Positions 17,695 to 27,416 of a DNA stretch of 64,000 nt are shown here, piece after piece. Made by a program: the position numbers and the translations under genes. The DNA is from Leclercia sp. AS011. GTDB taxonomy: Bacteria; Pseudomonadota; Gammaproteobacteria; Enterobacterales; Enterobacteriaceae. The DNA lies in NCBI RefSeq assembly GCF_037152535.1, contig NZ_JBBCMA010000001.1:310001-374000 (forward strand), in the 5' to 3' direction. The notes under the pieces are model-generated. The model was given only the letters and a program-made list of their open reading frames with translations, was not told where the DNA came from and did not search any database. The first letter of the stretch is position 1; each line of letters opens with the position of its first letter.

Positions 17695-19098
17695 ATGAAA
17701 AGGACCACAGTGTATACCGCGCTGGCGTCAGCTCTGCTGCTGCCGTCACTTTACGCTCATGCCGGCCCGCAGGCGCACGTCGTCTGCGCCTACAACCACA
17801 CCCTGGGCGATGATGCCGTGATGATGTTCGGCCAGGCCAACCAGGCAATGTGGCACGACTTTTTTGGCAACACCCGCACCGATGCTTACTCAACCTACGC
17901 CTCCCTGCGTCAGCAGCCAGAAACCACCTGCGATAACAAAGCCGACAGTTCGGCCTACTGGGCACCCTCCCTGCGTCTGCCGGACGGCACGGTGGTGAAG
18001 CCGGCCTATCAGAAAACCTACTATCAGGCCAGTAATGTCGATCAGTACCCGCTCAGCCCGCTCCCTGCCGGGCTGGCGATGGTGGCGGGGGATCATCACG
18101 GCAGTAAACCCAACTCGCGGATCACCTTTTTATGCGCCAACGGCAAAGGCTACAGCAACAAAATCGGTGAAGTGTGCGGCCTGAGAAAAGCCAAAGATGC
18201 GGTGCAGTTTAATATCGGCATCCAGTTCCCCAACTGCTGGGACGGCATCAACCTGAAGCCACATCACGGAATAGCCAACGCGGCCTATGATGTGAAAGGG
18301 CAGTGTCCTTCCGGCTTCCCGGTGAAGATCCCGACGGTGAATATGAACGTGGCTTACGTACTGCACGGCATTACCTCCCTGGATACCGCTAAAGCGCAGC
18401 TGTCGCTTGACCCCACCATGAATGGCGATGTACGTGAGGAGCACTGGGGCAGCCTCTATACCGCCCACGCCGACTTTATCAACGGCTGGACCGAAGACGC
18501 TGCCCGCTTTATGACCGGGATGTGCATGAATCAGGGCATGGACTGCGGCAGCAACGTGCCTTACGGCTATTCGAAGGCGCTGGCTAACGTCTGGGTGAGC
18601 AGCGAGACGCCGTCCACCCCGGTGCCGACGGCGCAGACCCTGTTAGTCCAGGATAACTGGAAAAACGGTGGCCGCACCCGTAACGTCGAGACCCTGAGCC
18701 TGGTGAAATTTAAGATCCCTGCGCTGCCGACCGGTCAGGATGCTTCTCTGTTCAAGTACAAAATCCGCATCTATGGCGGGAAAGTGGAAGCCAACGGCGC
18801 GGATCAGATCTTCTTCTATCCAGCCAGCAACGACTGGGATCCCGCTACCCTGACCTGGAGAAAACGGCCATCCTGCAATTACAGCTCAGATGCGATCCTG
18901 TATCTCAACAACAAGCGTGAGTACCGGATGGTGGATGTCGACAAGGCGGTGCGTAAAGCGCTGGCTGCAGGGAAGACGGAGATCTCGTGGTATATCGGTG
19001 GCGACCGTCAGGGCAACCACTATCAGTTCAGCCCGGCGGACTCAAAAGAGAGCCTGATGCTGATGCTGACCGGGTACAAACATACTCCGGAAATCTGA
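17695..19098 (+). CDS. Secreted DUF1996 protein with C-terminal DNRLRE/CBM96-like domain
   Basis: 467-residue exported protein. A signal peptide (about 1-23, ending AHAGPQAHV) leads into a DUF1996 domain, recognised by FPNCWDGINLKPHHGIANAAYDV and the following CPSGFPVKIPTVNMNVAY, with many Cys and His residues. After a Thr/Pro linker near 303-315, the last ~150 residues resemble the DNRLRE or CBM96 beta-sandwich: a LVKFKIPAL strand, NDWDPATLTWRKRP, a VDVDKAVRKALAAG helix and a final YQFSPADSKESLMLML strand. DUF1996 proteins are common in fungi and actinomycetes; function is not established. RBS AGGAG and ATG are well spaced, and a strong terminator follows. Confidence 0.8.
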   Translation: MKRTTVYTALASALLLPSLYAHAGPQAHVVCAYNHTLGDDAVMMFGQANQAMWHDFFGNTRTDAYSTYASLRQQPETTCDNKADSSAYWAPSLRLPDGTVVKPAYQKTYYQASNVDQYPLSPLPAGLAMVAGDHHGSKPNSRITFLCANGKGYSNKIGEVCGLRKAKDAVQFNIGIQFPNCWDGINLKPHHGIANAAYDVKGQCPSGFPVKIPTVNMNVAYVLHGITSLDTAKAQLSLDPTMNGDVREEHWGSLYTAHADFINGWTEDAARFMTGMCMNQGMDCGSNVPYGYSKALANVWVSSETPSTPVPTAQTLLVQDNWKNGGRTRNVETLSLVKFKIPALPTGQDASLFKYKIRIYGGKVEANGADQIFFYPASNDWDPATLTWRKRPSCNYSSDAILYLNNKREYRMVDVDKAVRKALAAGKTEISWYIGGDRQGNHYQFSPADSKESLMLMLTGYKHTPEI

Positions 19099-19110
19099 CA
19101 GGCATAAAAA

Positions 19111-19137
19111 AACCAACCCTATGGGTTGGTTTTTTTT
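19111..19137 (+). terminator. Rho-independent terminator of the DUF1996 gene
   Basis: AACCAACCCTATGGGTTGGTT stem followed by seven to eight T residues, 12 bp after the stop codon. Preceding A residues make it usable for proL as well. Confidence 0.9.
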
Positions 19138-19144
19138 GGGATTT

Positions 19145-19221
19145 TGGTCGGCACGGAGAGATTCGAACTCTCGACCCTCGCCACCCCATGACGATGCGCT
19201 ACCAGGCTGCGCTACGTGCCG
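19145..19221 (-). tRNA. proL: tRNA-Pro (anticodon GGG)
   Basis: A 77-base cloverleaf on the minus strand: acceptor CGGCACG pairs with CGTGCCG, the D arm is GCGC/GCGC, the anticodon loop is ATGGGGT with GGG at 19185-19187, the T arm holds GTTCGAATC, and CCA is encoded at the 3' end. It reads CCC codons (and CCU by wobble). Position next to yejM matches E. coli proL. Confidence 0.97.
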
Positions 19222-19293
19222 AAACAGAAAATTTATACTACCCATTTCCACGTTTAATGCAAGGCCAGTTCAGGCTAACTGATTAATTTTAAA

Positions 19294-21054
19294 TCAGTTA
19301 GCAATAAACCGTTTTTCATCCGTTAACACCTGCAACAGCAGGCTGAGCTGCGGCGTCTGGTCGTTAAGCTTCTCGCCCTGCGGATTATAGGTTTTGTAGC
19401 TGCCGTTGCTGTTCAGGACCAGCGTCAGGGTTGGGGTCGTGACGGCCAGCGTGTTGTTGCTGGCAGCGGTCACCCAGTTATGACGACGCGTGGCGCTGAA
19501 CAGATCCTGCCCCTGGGAATACTCATTCGCTGGCGTGCTGACGTGAAGCAGACGCTGCATCAGGGTGGTCATCACATCTTTATGATCGGTCAGCATGTTG
19601 ATGCGTTGCGATGGCGTGCCCGGCCAGTGGATTACCAGCGGAACGTGCAGGCGAGGGCGCGACCAGTCGACATCATTGCCTTCGTTGCCCAGCGGCACCC
19701 CGTGCCCCCCGGTGATCACCACCACCGTATTCTCCAGCTTGCCGGATTCACGCAGGGCGTCCAGCACCCGGGCGATCTGCGCATCCACATTCCCTGCAGC
19801 CTGGGCATAGCGGCGGGCAAAGGTTTTCTGGTTGCTGTCATCCAGGGTGGTGCCGTTGAGGGCAATCCACGAGAACCAGCGGTTATCGTCCTGGGCATAG
19901 CGGTTCAGCCAGCTGATCCACTGTCCGGCGGTCTGCGCGTCGGACTGGCTCTGGGTAGCCGGCAGGGAGAAGTCGGACAGCAAGGCCTGGCGGTACAGCG
20001 GGCTGCTGAAGCCATCAGAGGAGAACAGCCCCAGCTGATAGCCCTGTTGGTTCAGGCCGGTGATCAGCGCCGCAGGGATACGCGACGACAGGACGCCGTC
20101 CATATAGCCCGGCGAAATACCGTAGAACAGGCCGAAGAGCCCGGTATCGGTGGCGTTACCGGAACTCATATGTTGGGTAAAGTTGATGTTCTTATCGGCA
20201 AACTCCGCCAGCGCAGGCATCTGCTTCTCAAAGCGGGAGTAGTTCAGCCCGTCAACGGTGATCAGCAGGACGTTCTGACCCTGGCCCATATCACGGTAGC
20301 GCAGATCGCTGAGCGGATACTGCACGGATACCGCTTCGGGATTACCTTGCTCAATCAGGCGGCGCTGATACTCCTGCGCATCCAGCAGGCCGTGTTTCTC
20401 GAGGAAACGACGGGCGGTCATTGGATAGGAGAGGGGCAGGTTCGCGCGCTGCATGGTGATCGGCCGATAGAAGTTAGCATCAGCCCAGATATACATAAAG
20501 TGTGAGCCGATAAAGGCCACAAAAAACAGGGCCGCGACCGGTTTGGCGTAGCGGCGACGGCGCGTCAGGCTGCGCAGTTTTTGCCAGCTCCAGGTGGCAA
20601 ACAGCATCTCAATCAGCAGAATAATCGGCACGCTGATAAACATCAGCTGCCAGTCGCGTGCCGTTTCGTTCTGGTCGGGGTTAATCACCAGCTCCCAGAC
20701 GACAGGATTAAGATGCAGGTGGAAACGGGTAAAGACCTCGCTGTCGATGAGCAGAAGCGTCATGCCGACCGTAGCAAGGATGGCGGAGACAAACCGCATC
20801 AGCCGCTGGGACATGACGACAAACGTCAGCGGGAACAGGATCAGGAGATAGGTCGAGAACACCAGAAAGCTGAAATGGCCAATGACGCTCATCCAGGAGT
20901 AGATACGCCCGGCAAGCGTGGTCGGCCAGTCGGCGACAAACAGATAACGACTGCCAAGCACCATCGCCAACAGAATGTTGAACAGGGCAAACCAGTGCCC
21001 CCAGCTAACCATCTGGGAGACTTTTTCGCGGTAGCGCTGACGATTCGTCACCAT
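19294..21054 (-). CDS. yejM: YejM/PbgA (LapC), inner-membrane regulator of LPS synthesis
   Basis: Essential-type membrane protein of 586 residues with five N-terminal helices (about 1-190) and a periplasmic sulfatase-like domain (about 245-586). In E. coli it binds LPS and restrains LapB/FtsH breakdown of LpxC, thus setting LPS output. The basic segment KLRSLTRRRRYAK joins the two parts. The sulfatase-like fold has VLLITVDGLNYSRFEKQ and a VVVITGGHGVPLGNEGN end, but the catalytic nucleophile context is degenerate. The long open frame adds 34 unrelated residues upstream, overlapping yejL; the start at MVTNRQRYREK gives the E. coli length. Confidence 0.96.
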   Translation of the reverse strand: MVTNRQRYREKVSQMVSWGHWFALFNILLAMVLGSRYLFVADWPTTLAGRIYSWMSVIGHFSFLVFSTYLLILFPLTFVVMSQRLMRFVSAILATVGMTLLLIDSEVFTRFHLHLNPVVWELVINPDQNETARDWQLMFISVPIILLIEMLFATWSWQKLRSLTRRRRYAKPVAALFFVAFIGSHFMYIWADANFYRPITMQRANLPLSYPMTARRFLEKHGLLDAQEYQRRLIEQGNPEAVSVQYPLSDLRYRDMGQGQNVLLITVDGLNYSRFEKQMPALAEFADKNINFTQHMSSGNATDTGLFGLFYGISPGYMDGVLSSRIPAALITGLNQQGYQLGLFSSDGFSSPLYRQALLSDFSLPATQSQSDAQTAGQWISWLNRYAQDDNRWFSWIALNGTTLDDSNQKTFARRYAQAAGNVDAQIARVLDALRESGKLENTVVVITGGHGVPLGNEGNDVDWSRPRLHVPLVIHWPGTPSQRINMLTDHKDVMTTLMQRLLHVSTPANEYSQGQDLFSATRRHNWVTAASNNTLAVTTPTLTLVLNSNGSYKTYNPQGEKLNDQTPQLSLLLQVLTDEKRFIAN

Positions 21055-21073
21055 AAACTGTCGTTCGTTTCCC

Positions 21074-21301
21074 TTAGTGCGCCTGGTCGTCGTTAACCGA
21101 GGACTGTAAAGCCTGAGCGAAAGATTTTGCGATCGCCTGGCGCTGGGCCGGCGCAACGCTGGTATTGATAAGGTTAGTCACCATATTGCCCAGAACCATC
21201 AGGGAAAGGTCGGTGGGTGCCTTATGTTTTTCCAGTACGTTGAGCAGCTCACTGAGCATTTGTTCAACGTGTTCATCACTATAGCGGGAGAGTTGTGGCA
21301 T
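21074..21301 (-). CDS. yejL: YejL, UPF0352 small protein
   Basis: 75-residue protein of family UPF0352 with three predicted helices ([20 protein letters not shown] at the start). It is a soluble protein of unknown role, always found just upstream of yejM. It ends 19 bp before the yejM start, so the two form an operon divergent from yejK. Confidence 0.95.
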   Translation of the reverse strand: MPQLSRYSDEHVEQMLSELLNVLEKHKAPTDLSLMVLGNMVTNLINTSVAPAQRQAIAKSFAQALQSSVNDDQAH

Positions 21302-21435
21302 AAATCGAAATCTGTTTGTGGAGGAAAGGGCAACATATTACCGTAGCAACAGCTTTTTTTCCCCTTTTTTATCTTCGGTTGCATACATGACTGGCGGGTG
21401 GTTGAATACGGCCCGGTCTAAAAGGAGAGTTTATC

Positions 21436-22443
21436 ATGAGTCTGGATATCAACCAGATTGCCCTGCACCAGCTTATCAAGCGTGATGAGCAAACCCTTGA
21501 GCTGGTGCTGCGCGATTCGTTACTGGAACCTACACCTACCGCCGTCGACATGATCGCGGAGCTGCACCGGGTTTACAGCGCTAAAAACAAAGCCTACGGC
21601 CTGTTCAGCGAAGAGAGTGAACTGGCGCAGGCGCTGCGCCTGCAGCGTCAGGGCGAAGAGGATTTTCTCGCCTTCAGCCGGGCCGCTACCGGTCGTCTGC
21701 GCGATGAGCTGGCGAAATACCCCTTTGCCGATGGCGGGATCGTCCTGTTCTGTCACTATCGTTACCTGGCGGTGGAGTATCTGCTGGTGGCGGTGCTGAA
21801 CAACTTAAGCAGCATGCGCGTCAATGAGCAGCTGGATATCAGCTCCACCCACTATCTGGACATCAACCACGCGGATATCGTGGCGCGTATCGATTTGACC
21901 GAATGGGAAACCAATCCGGAATCGACCCGCTATCTGACCTTCCTGAAAGGGCGGGTAGGGCGCAAGGTGGCCGACTTCTTTATGGATTTCCTCGGTGCCA
22001 GCGAAGGGCTGAACGCCAAAGCGCAGAACAAAGGCCTGCTGCAGGCGGTGGATGACTTCACCGCGGAAGCCGAGCTGGACAAATCCGAGCGCCAGAACGT
22101 GCGTCAGCAGGTGTACGCCTACTGCAACGAGCAGCTGCAGGCGGGGGAAGAGATCGAGCTGGAGTCGCTGTCCAAAGAGCTGGCGGGTGTCAGCGAGGTG
22201 AGTTTCCAGGACTTTACGGCAGAGAAAGGCTACGAGCTGGAAGAGAGCTTCCCGGCGGATCGCAGCACCCTGCGTCAGCTCACCAAATTTGCCGGTAGCG
22301 GCGGCGGGTTAACCATTAACTTTGACGCCATGCTGCTGGGCGAGCGCATTTTCTGGGATCCGGCGACCGACACGCTGACCATTAAAGGCACCCCGCCAAA
22401 CCTGCGCGACCAGCTGCAGCGTCGTACGTCCGGCGGTAAATAA
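21436..22443 (+). CDS. yejK: YejK (NdpA) nucleoid-associated protein
   Basis: 335-residue nucleoid-associated protein, first described as a spermidine nucleoid component and later linked to topoisomerase interaction. The sequence is continuous and family-typical throughout ([51 protein letters not shown]). RBS AAGGAG is clear. Divergent from yejL-yejM and convergent with rplY, sharing a terminator with it. Confidence 0.96.
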   Translation: MSLDINQIALHQLIKRDEQTLELVLRDSLLEPTPTAVDMIAELHRVYSAKNKAYGLFSEESELAQALRLQRQGEEDFLAFSRAATGRLRDELAKYPFADGGIVLFCHYRYLAVEYLLVAVLNNLSSMRVNEQLDISSTHYLDINHADIVARIDLTEWETNPESTRYLTFLKGRVGRKVADFFMDFLGASEGLNAKAQNKGLLQAVDDFTAEAELDKSERQNVRQQVYAYCNEQLQAGEEIELESLSKELAGVSEVSFQDFTAEKGYELEESFPADRSTLRQLTKFAGSGGGLTINFDAMLLGERIFWDPATDTLTIKGTPPNLRDQLQRRTSGGK

Positions 22444-22450
22444 CGGCCAT

Positions 22451-22478
22451 AAAAAAACCCCGCAATGCGGGGTTTTTT
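22451..22478. terminator. Bidirectional terminator between yejK and rplY
   Basis: AAAAAAACCCCGC / GCGGGGTTTTTT stem with a four-base AATG loop, between two convergent genes. Confidence 0.92.
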
Positions 22479-22494
22479 CTCAACCTGTAAGCGA

Positions 22495-22779
22495 TTACGC
22501 GCGAACGAAGTCGATGTGAGCCAGTTTAGGCTTGAACGGGTGACGCTGAACAGCCTGAACCTTCACTTTTTCTTCTTTACCGTCAACAACCAGGGTCAGA
22601 ACTTCGCCGTAAAAACCAGGCTTGTCCTGCAGGTTCCACACTTTGTCGTGGTCCAGTTCGATTGCGATCGGAGCAGCTTCGCCGCCATAGATGATGGCCG
22701 GGAATTTGTTTGCTGTACGCAGGCGGCGGCTCGCACCCTTGCCCTGCTCTTTACGTGCTTCTACATTGATAGTTAACAT
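22495..22779 (-). CDS. rplY: 50S ribosomal protein L25
   Basis: 94-residue 5S rRNA-binding protein, the short single-domain L25 of gammaproteobacteria without the CTC C-terminal extension. Start [21 protein letters not shown] matches E. coli after one change. An in-frame ATG six codons upstream is ignored on length. Single gene, with its terminator shared with yejK. Confidence 0.98.
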   Translation of the reverse strand: MLTINVEARKEQGKGASRRLRTANKFPAIIYGGEAAPIAIELDHDKVWNLQDKPGFYGEVLTLVVDGKEEKVKVQAVQRHPFKPKLAHIDFVRA

Positions 22780-22905
22780 TGATTTCTCTCTGTACATATT
22801 ATTCCTGCTACAGGCGACCCAGCAGCAGGTAAGTGTTCAGCCTCACGGATGTGAAGCGGGCGGCATTTTATACTCAAACGGCCCGCACATCAATGAAAAG
22901 TCCCG

Positions 22906-24666
22906 TTATCCGCGTAATTCATTGGCCCGGCGATAGCGGCCTTCGTAATCAAAAACTTTCTCGCGCACCTGCCAGAACTGCCCTTTTTTGCGCGCCACCA
23001 CAAAGTCAGGATGGCGCAGCAGCGGCTGCTGATGCACGATGTCCGCCGCGCTGATCCAGCGCAGCGGCACCCCCGGCGTGCGGGTATGGGGGCGGATAAA
23101 CAGCTGCTCAAAGGCGGTACGCTGGGCGGGCGTCTGTAGACGGAAGCGCTCACTTACATCGGCACCGTCTTCATCGTAATAGGTGATCTTCAGCCATTCG
23201 CCTTTCTCATCCGTACCATGAGCCAGCACCATCCCGCTGCAGCGCAGCACCAGCGCGTCTTTCAGCTTCAGGGCCGCTTTCAGCATATCGTCGGGATCCA
23301 CCAGCACCGTATCGCAGGCGCGGCAGCGGCGGGCGGCAATGTCGTTTTCGGCGTTGCACTGCGGGCAGTTTTTAAAGCGGAAGCGGTAGTCGCACTGCTC
23401 GCGATGGCCCTCGTCATCTTCAAACCAGCCCTGACAGCGGCGGCCAAAGTGTTCAATCAGGGTGCCGTCGGCGGTGGTTTTGCCCCAGAAGGTGTTGGCA
23501 AAGCCGCAGCCGGGGCAAAACACCTGCACGGGGACGTTGTCACTTTTCCCCTTTGGCGCACCCACTTCCGGGGCGTATAGGTCGTGCGGGTTGCCGGCGT
23601 AATCCAGAATCAGGCAGTCGGTTTTGCCAGGGGCCAGACGCAGGCCGCGACCGACAATCTGTTGATACAGGCTGACGGATTCGGTCGGGCGAAGAATGGC
23701 AATCAGATCGACGTGCGGGGCGTCAAAGCCAGTAGTAAGCACTGACACATTGACCAGGTAGCGGAACTGCTGCGCCTTAAACGTTTCGATCAGCTGGTCG
23801 CGCTCGCTGCCCGGCGTTTCGCCGGTGATAAGCCGGGCCTCGCTGGGGGGCAGCAGGCCGGTGATCTCCCGGGCGTGCTCGACGGTGGCGGCAAAAATCA
23901 TCACCCCTTTACGTTCGGCAGCAAACTCCATTATCTGGCTGACGATATGCGGGGTAATACGATCCTGCTTTTTCAGCTCGCGGTTGAGATCCGCCTCGCT
24001 GAACAGGCCGTTGCTCTGCACCTGTAGCCGGCTGAAATCGTACTGTACCACCGGCATGTCCAGCCGCTCCGGCGGCGTCAGGTAGCCATGTTTGATCATG
24101 TAGCGCAGCGGCAGCTCGTAAATGCAGTCGCGGAACAGCGCCTTCTCATTGCCGCGCACCATCCCGTGATAGTGAAAGCGGTAGATCCAGCCTTTACCGA
24201 GACGGAACGGGGTGGCGGTCAGCCCCAGCAGACGGATCTGCGGATTCACGCTCTTCAGGTGGGTCAGGATCTGCTGGTACTGGCTGTCGTCGTCATCGCT
24301 GATGCGATGGCACTCGTCGACGATCAGCAGCGAGAACTCGCTCTGAAATTTATCCAGATTGCGCGCCACCGACTGCACGCTGCCAAACACCACCTTGCCG
24401 TGGCTCTCTTTACGCTGTAACCCAGCGGCAAAAATATCGGCCTCAAGACCCAGCGCCAGATACTTGGCGTGGTTCTGCGCCACCAGCTCTTTGACGTGCG
24501 CCAGCACCAGCACGCGACCGCGCGCCAGCCGTGCCAGCTCAGCGATCACCAGGCTTTTGCCTGCCCCCGTGGGCAGGACGATGGCGGCCGGTTCTTTATG
24601 CTGACGAAAGTGGGCGAGGGTGGCGTCCACGGCTTCCTGTTGATAGGGGCGAAGTGTAAAGGTCAT
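22906..24666 (-). CDS. radD: RadD (YejH) superfamily 2 helicase-like repair protein
   Basis: 586-residue SF2 helicase-like ATPase. In E. coli it takes part in double-strand break and crossover repair with RecA. Walker A is LPTGAGKSL near residue 36, the DEAH-type box reads VDECH, motif III is LTATP and motif VI is [14 protein letters not shown] zinc-ribbon part follows ([29 protein letters not shown]), then a C-terminal winged region. Divergent from rsuA with a 151-bp gap. Confidence 0.95.
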   Translation of the reverse strand: MTFTLRPYQQEAVDATLAHFRQHKEPAAIVLPTGAGKSLVIAELARLARGRVLVLAHVKELVAQNHAKYLALGLEADIFAAGLQRKESHGKVVFGSVQSVARNLDKFQSEFSLLIVDECHRISDDDDSQYQQILTHLKSVNPQIRLLGLTATPFRLGKGWIYRFHYHGMVRGNEKALFRDCIYELPLRYMIKHGYLTPPERLDMPVVQYDFSRLQVQSNGLFSEADLNRELKKQDRITPHIVSQIMEFAAERKGVMIFAATVEHAREITGLLPPSEARLITGETPGSERDQLIETFKAQQFRYLVNVSVLTTGFDAPHVDLIAILRPTESVSLYQQIVGRGLRLAPGKTDCLILDYAGNPHDLYAPEVGAPKGKSDNVPVQVFCPGCGFANTFWGKTTADGTLIEHFGRRCQGWFEDDEGHREQCDYRFRFKNCPQCNAENDIAARRCRACDTVLVDPDDMLKAALKLKDALVLRCSGMVLAHGTDEKGEWLKITYYDEDGADVSERFRLQTPAQRTAFEQLFIRPHTRTPGVPLRWISAADIVHQQPLLRHPDFVVARKKGQFWQVREKVFDYEGRYRRANELRG

Positions 24667-24817
24667 GGTTACTCAGCTTGGTTATCTCGCATATAGTATG
24701 CCACGAAACTTTTTCCCTTGAGTGGCGCACAGAGCCCGTTATACTGGGCTGTTGTTAACTGCTTCTTTTCCGGGCGCCTCGTCCGGCTCCTGGCACCTTT
24801 AAGGCTAAAATTATTTC

Positions 24818-25525
24818 ATGCGACTTGATAAGTTTATCGCTCAGCAACTCGGCGTAAGCCGCGCTATTGCTGCGCGTCTGATTCGCGGCAGCCACGTAAC
24901 CGTGGATGACGATATTGTGCGAGACAGCGCGTTCAAACTCCAGCCTGAGCATCAGGTGGAATATGAAGGCAATTCGCTGACCCAGCAGAACGGCCCGCGT
25001 TACTTCATGCTCAATAAGCCGCAAGGCTATGTCTGCTCGACCGACGATCCCGATCATCCGACCGTGCTCTATTTCCTTGATGAGCCTGTGGCGCACAAGC
25101 TGCACGCTGCCGGGCGTCTGGATATCGACACCACCGGTCTGGTGCTGATGACCGACGATGGCCAGTGGTCGCATCGTATTACCTCCCCGCGCCACCATTG
25201 CGAGAAGACCTATCTGGTGACCCTCGAATCGCCGGTGAGTGACAGCACGGCAGAACAATTTGCCCATGGCGTCCAGCTGCATAATGAAAAAGATCTGACC
25301 AAACCCGCCGTGCTGGAAGTGATCACCCCTACCGAAGTGCGTCTGACCATCAGCGAAGGGCGCTACCATCAGGTAAAACGCATGTTTGCGGCCGTGGGTA
25401 ACCACGTTGTCGGTCTGCATCGCGAACGGATCGGAGAGATCGCTCTCGACCCGGAACTTGCGCCAGGCGAATACCGCCCGTTGACGGATGAAGAAATTGC
25501 CAGCGTTGGCCTCTCTTCACGCTAA
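24818..25525 (+). CDS. rsuA: 16S rRNA pseudouridine(516) synthase RsuA
   Basis: Makes the only pseudouridine in E. coli 16S rRNA, at U516. The 235-residue protein has an N-terminal S4 RNA-binding domain ([22 protein letters not shown]) and an RsuA/RluB-type catalytic domain with Asp in [17 protein letters not shown]. The C-terminal block [19 protein letters not shown] is typical. Bcr follows after 15 bp, so the two are likely co-transcribed. Confidence 0.97.
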   Translation: MRLDKFIAQQLGVSRAIAARLIRGSHVTVDDDIVRDSAFKLQPEHQVEYEGNSLTQQNGPRYFMLNKPQGYVCSTDDPDHPTVLYFLDEPVAHKLHAAGRLDIDTTGLVLMTDDGQWSHRITSPRHHCEKTYLVTLESPVSDSTAEQFAHGVQLHNEKDLTKPAVLEVITPTEVRLTISEGRYHQVKRMFAAVGNHVVGLHRERIGEIALDPELAPGEYRPLTDEEIASVGLSSR

Positions 25526-25540
25526 TCTCAGGAGTTCACT

Positions 25541-26737
25541 GTGACCACCAGGCCACACTCGTCGTTAAGCATTGTCTTTATCCTTGGCCTGCTGGCCATG
25601 CTGATGCCGCTGTCTATCGACATGTATCTGCCCGCACTGCCGGTGATCGCTGAGCAATTTGGCGTACCGGCAGGTAGCGCACAAATGACCCTCAGCACCT
25701 ATATCCTTGGCTTTGCCCTCGGCCAGCTGCTGTACGGGCCGATGGCCGACAGCCTGGGCCGCAAACCGGTGATTCTGGGCGGGACGCTGGTGTTTGCGGC
25801 GGCGGCGGCGGCCTGTGCCATGTCGCAGTCCATCGATCACCTGATCGTGATGCGTTTCTTCCACGGCCTGGCGGCAGCGGCGGCCAGCGTGGTCATCAAC
25901 GCCCTGATGCGTGATATCTACCCAAAAGAAGAGTTCTCCCGCATGATGTCCTTCGTCATGCTGGTCACCACCGTTGCGCCGCTGGTGGCACCGATGGTCG
26001 GGGGCGCGGTGCTGGTGTGGTTCAGCTGGCACGCGATTTTCTGGATCCTGGCGCTGGCGGCTCTGCTGGCCTCGGCGATGATCTTCTTCTTTATTAAAGA
26101 AACCTTGCCTGCTGAGCATCGGCAGAAGTTTCATATCCGCACTACGCTCGGCAACTTTGCCTCACTGTTTCGCCATAAGCGGGTGCTAAGCTATATGCTG
26201 GCCAGCGGCTTCAGCTTTGCCGGGATGTTCTCTTTCCTCAGCGCCGGGCCTTTCGTCTACATCGAGCTTAACCACGTCTCTCCGCAGCACTTTGGCTACT
26301 ACTTTGCCCTGAACGTGGTCTTCATCTTTGTGCTGACCATGATTAATAGCCGCTTTGTCCGCCGGGTGGGAGCGCTGAACATGTTCCGCATCGGGCTGTG
26401 GATCCAGTTTGTGATGGCGATATGGATGGTAGTCACCGCCTTCTTCGACGTCGGCTTCTGGACCCTGGTGGTGGGGATTGCGGCCTTTGTCGGCTGTATT
26501 TCGATGGTGTCGTCCAATGCGATGGCGGTGATCCTCGATGAGTTCCCGCATATGGCCGGAACGGCCTCTTCCCTGGCGGGCACTTTCCGTTTCGGGATTG
26601 GTGCCATTGTCGGGGCGCTGCTGTCGCTGGCGACCTTTACCACCGCCTGGCCGATGCTCTGGGCCATTGCCCTGTGCGCTACCGGCTCAATTCTTTTCTG
26701 CCTCTACGCCAGTCGACCCCGAAAAGCGGTGAAATAA
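25541..26737 (+). CDS. bcr: Bcr bicyclomycin/sulfonamide resistance MFS exporter
   Basis: Drug:H+ antiporter of the DHA1 family, 398 residues, about 12 membrane helices. It exports bicyclomycin, sulfathiazole and L-cysteine in E. coli. The MFS motif A lies at [16 protein letters not shown], and the early [11 protein letters not shown] is the Bcr/CflA hallmark. The start is GTG, preceded by CAGGAG, and gives the same N-terminus as E. coli (MTTRPHSS). A strong terminator follows. Confidence 0.95.
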   Translation: MTTRPHSSLSIVFILGLLAMLMPLSIDMYLPALPVIAEQFGVPAGSAQMTLSTYILGFALGQLLYGPMADSLGRKPVILGGTLVFAAAAAACAMSQSIDHLIVMRFFHGLAAAAASVVINALMRDIYPKEEFSRMMSFVMLVTTVAPLVAPMVGGAVLVWFSWHAIFWILALAALLASAMIFFFIKETLPAEHRQKFHIRTTLGNFASLFRHKRVLSYMLASGFSFAGMFSFLSAGPFVYIELNHVSPQHFGYYFALNVVFIFVLTMINSRFVRRVGALNMFRIGLWIQFVMAIWMVVTAFFDVGFWTLVVGIAAFVGCISMVSSNAMAVILDEFPHMAGTASSLAGTFRFGIGAIVGALLSLATFTTAWPMLWAIALCATGSILFCLYASRPRKAVK

Positions 26738-26742
26738 CGCAC

Positions 26743-26772
26743 AAAAAAGGGTCCCGGCGGGACCCTTTTTTG
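26743..26772 (+). terminator. Rho-independent terminator of bcr
   Basis: AAAAAAGGGTCCC / GGGACCCTTTTTT stem with a GG C loop region just after the bcr stop. Confidence 0.92.
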
Positions 26773-27068
26773 ATACCGGTCAATCAAAACAGGTTTCATT
26801 AAGGCTATGTTTGTTTCTTTTATGTAAAATCTATTTGTGTAAATAGTCACAGCTTTGTAGTTAAAAAGGTTGTGTTAGATCACAGAAACGGGTACATATA
26901 GCGCCGCCAACGCGCTAAGACACTGATAAAAAGCCCTGATAAACAAGACGCCAGCGCCCGTGACAACTGGGTGTAAGCGTTTTCTTACTAAAACAGAGCA
27001 AGTGTTTAATGATGTGTTACTATAAATGTAAATAGATTGTGAAGTATATTTTCTTCCGGGGAACAAAC

Positions 27069-27413
27069 GTGAATACATTACAGCTCTCGATTATTCATCG
27101 CTTGCCGCAGAGCTACCGCTGGTCAGCGGGTTTTGCAGGCTCGAAGGTTGAACCGATTCCGCAAAATGCCGCCAATAGCGATAACTGTCTGGTGGCGCTC
27201 AAGCTGCTGGGTCCGGAAGAGGGCAACGCATGGCCGGTAATGGAAAAGCTGAGCCAGGCGCTGACCGATATTGAGCTTTACAGCTCGGTCCTGGAGTGCG
27301 AAGGCGAGCCGTGCCTGTTCGTGAAAAGCCAGGACGAGTTCGCGGCAACCTGCCGCCTGAAAAACTTCGGCGTGGCGATCGCTGAATCCGTAGCAGGTCA
27401 GGCCCCTGTCTGA
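27069..27413 (+). CDS. yejG: YejG conserved protein
   Basis: 114-residue soluble protein of unknown function. In E. coli a role in aminoglycoside tolerance has been suggested. The GTG start at [22 protein letters not shown] aligns with the E. coli start; the frame runs ten codons further up without a convincing start. The RBS-like GGGGAAC is near. The 296 bp upstream carry its promoter. Convergent with yejF with only 3 bp between the ends. Confidence 0.93.
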   Translation: MNTLQLSIIHRLPQSYRWSAGFAGSKVEPIPQNAANSDNCLVALKLLGPEEGNAWPVMEKLSQALTDIELYSSVLECEGEPCLFVKSQDEFAATCRLKNFGVAIAESVAGQAPV

Positions 27414-27416
27414 GCG

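Noticed and set aside
15958..19221. Integrative element using proL as attachment site
   Set aside because: No integrase gene and no second copy of the tRNA 3' end seen between eco and proL.
26870..26890. CRP-like TTGTG...CACAG dyad upstream of yejG
   Set aside because: The spacing between TGTG and CACA is two bases too short for a CRP site.
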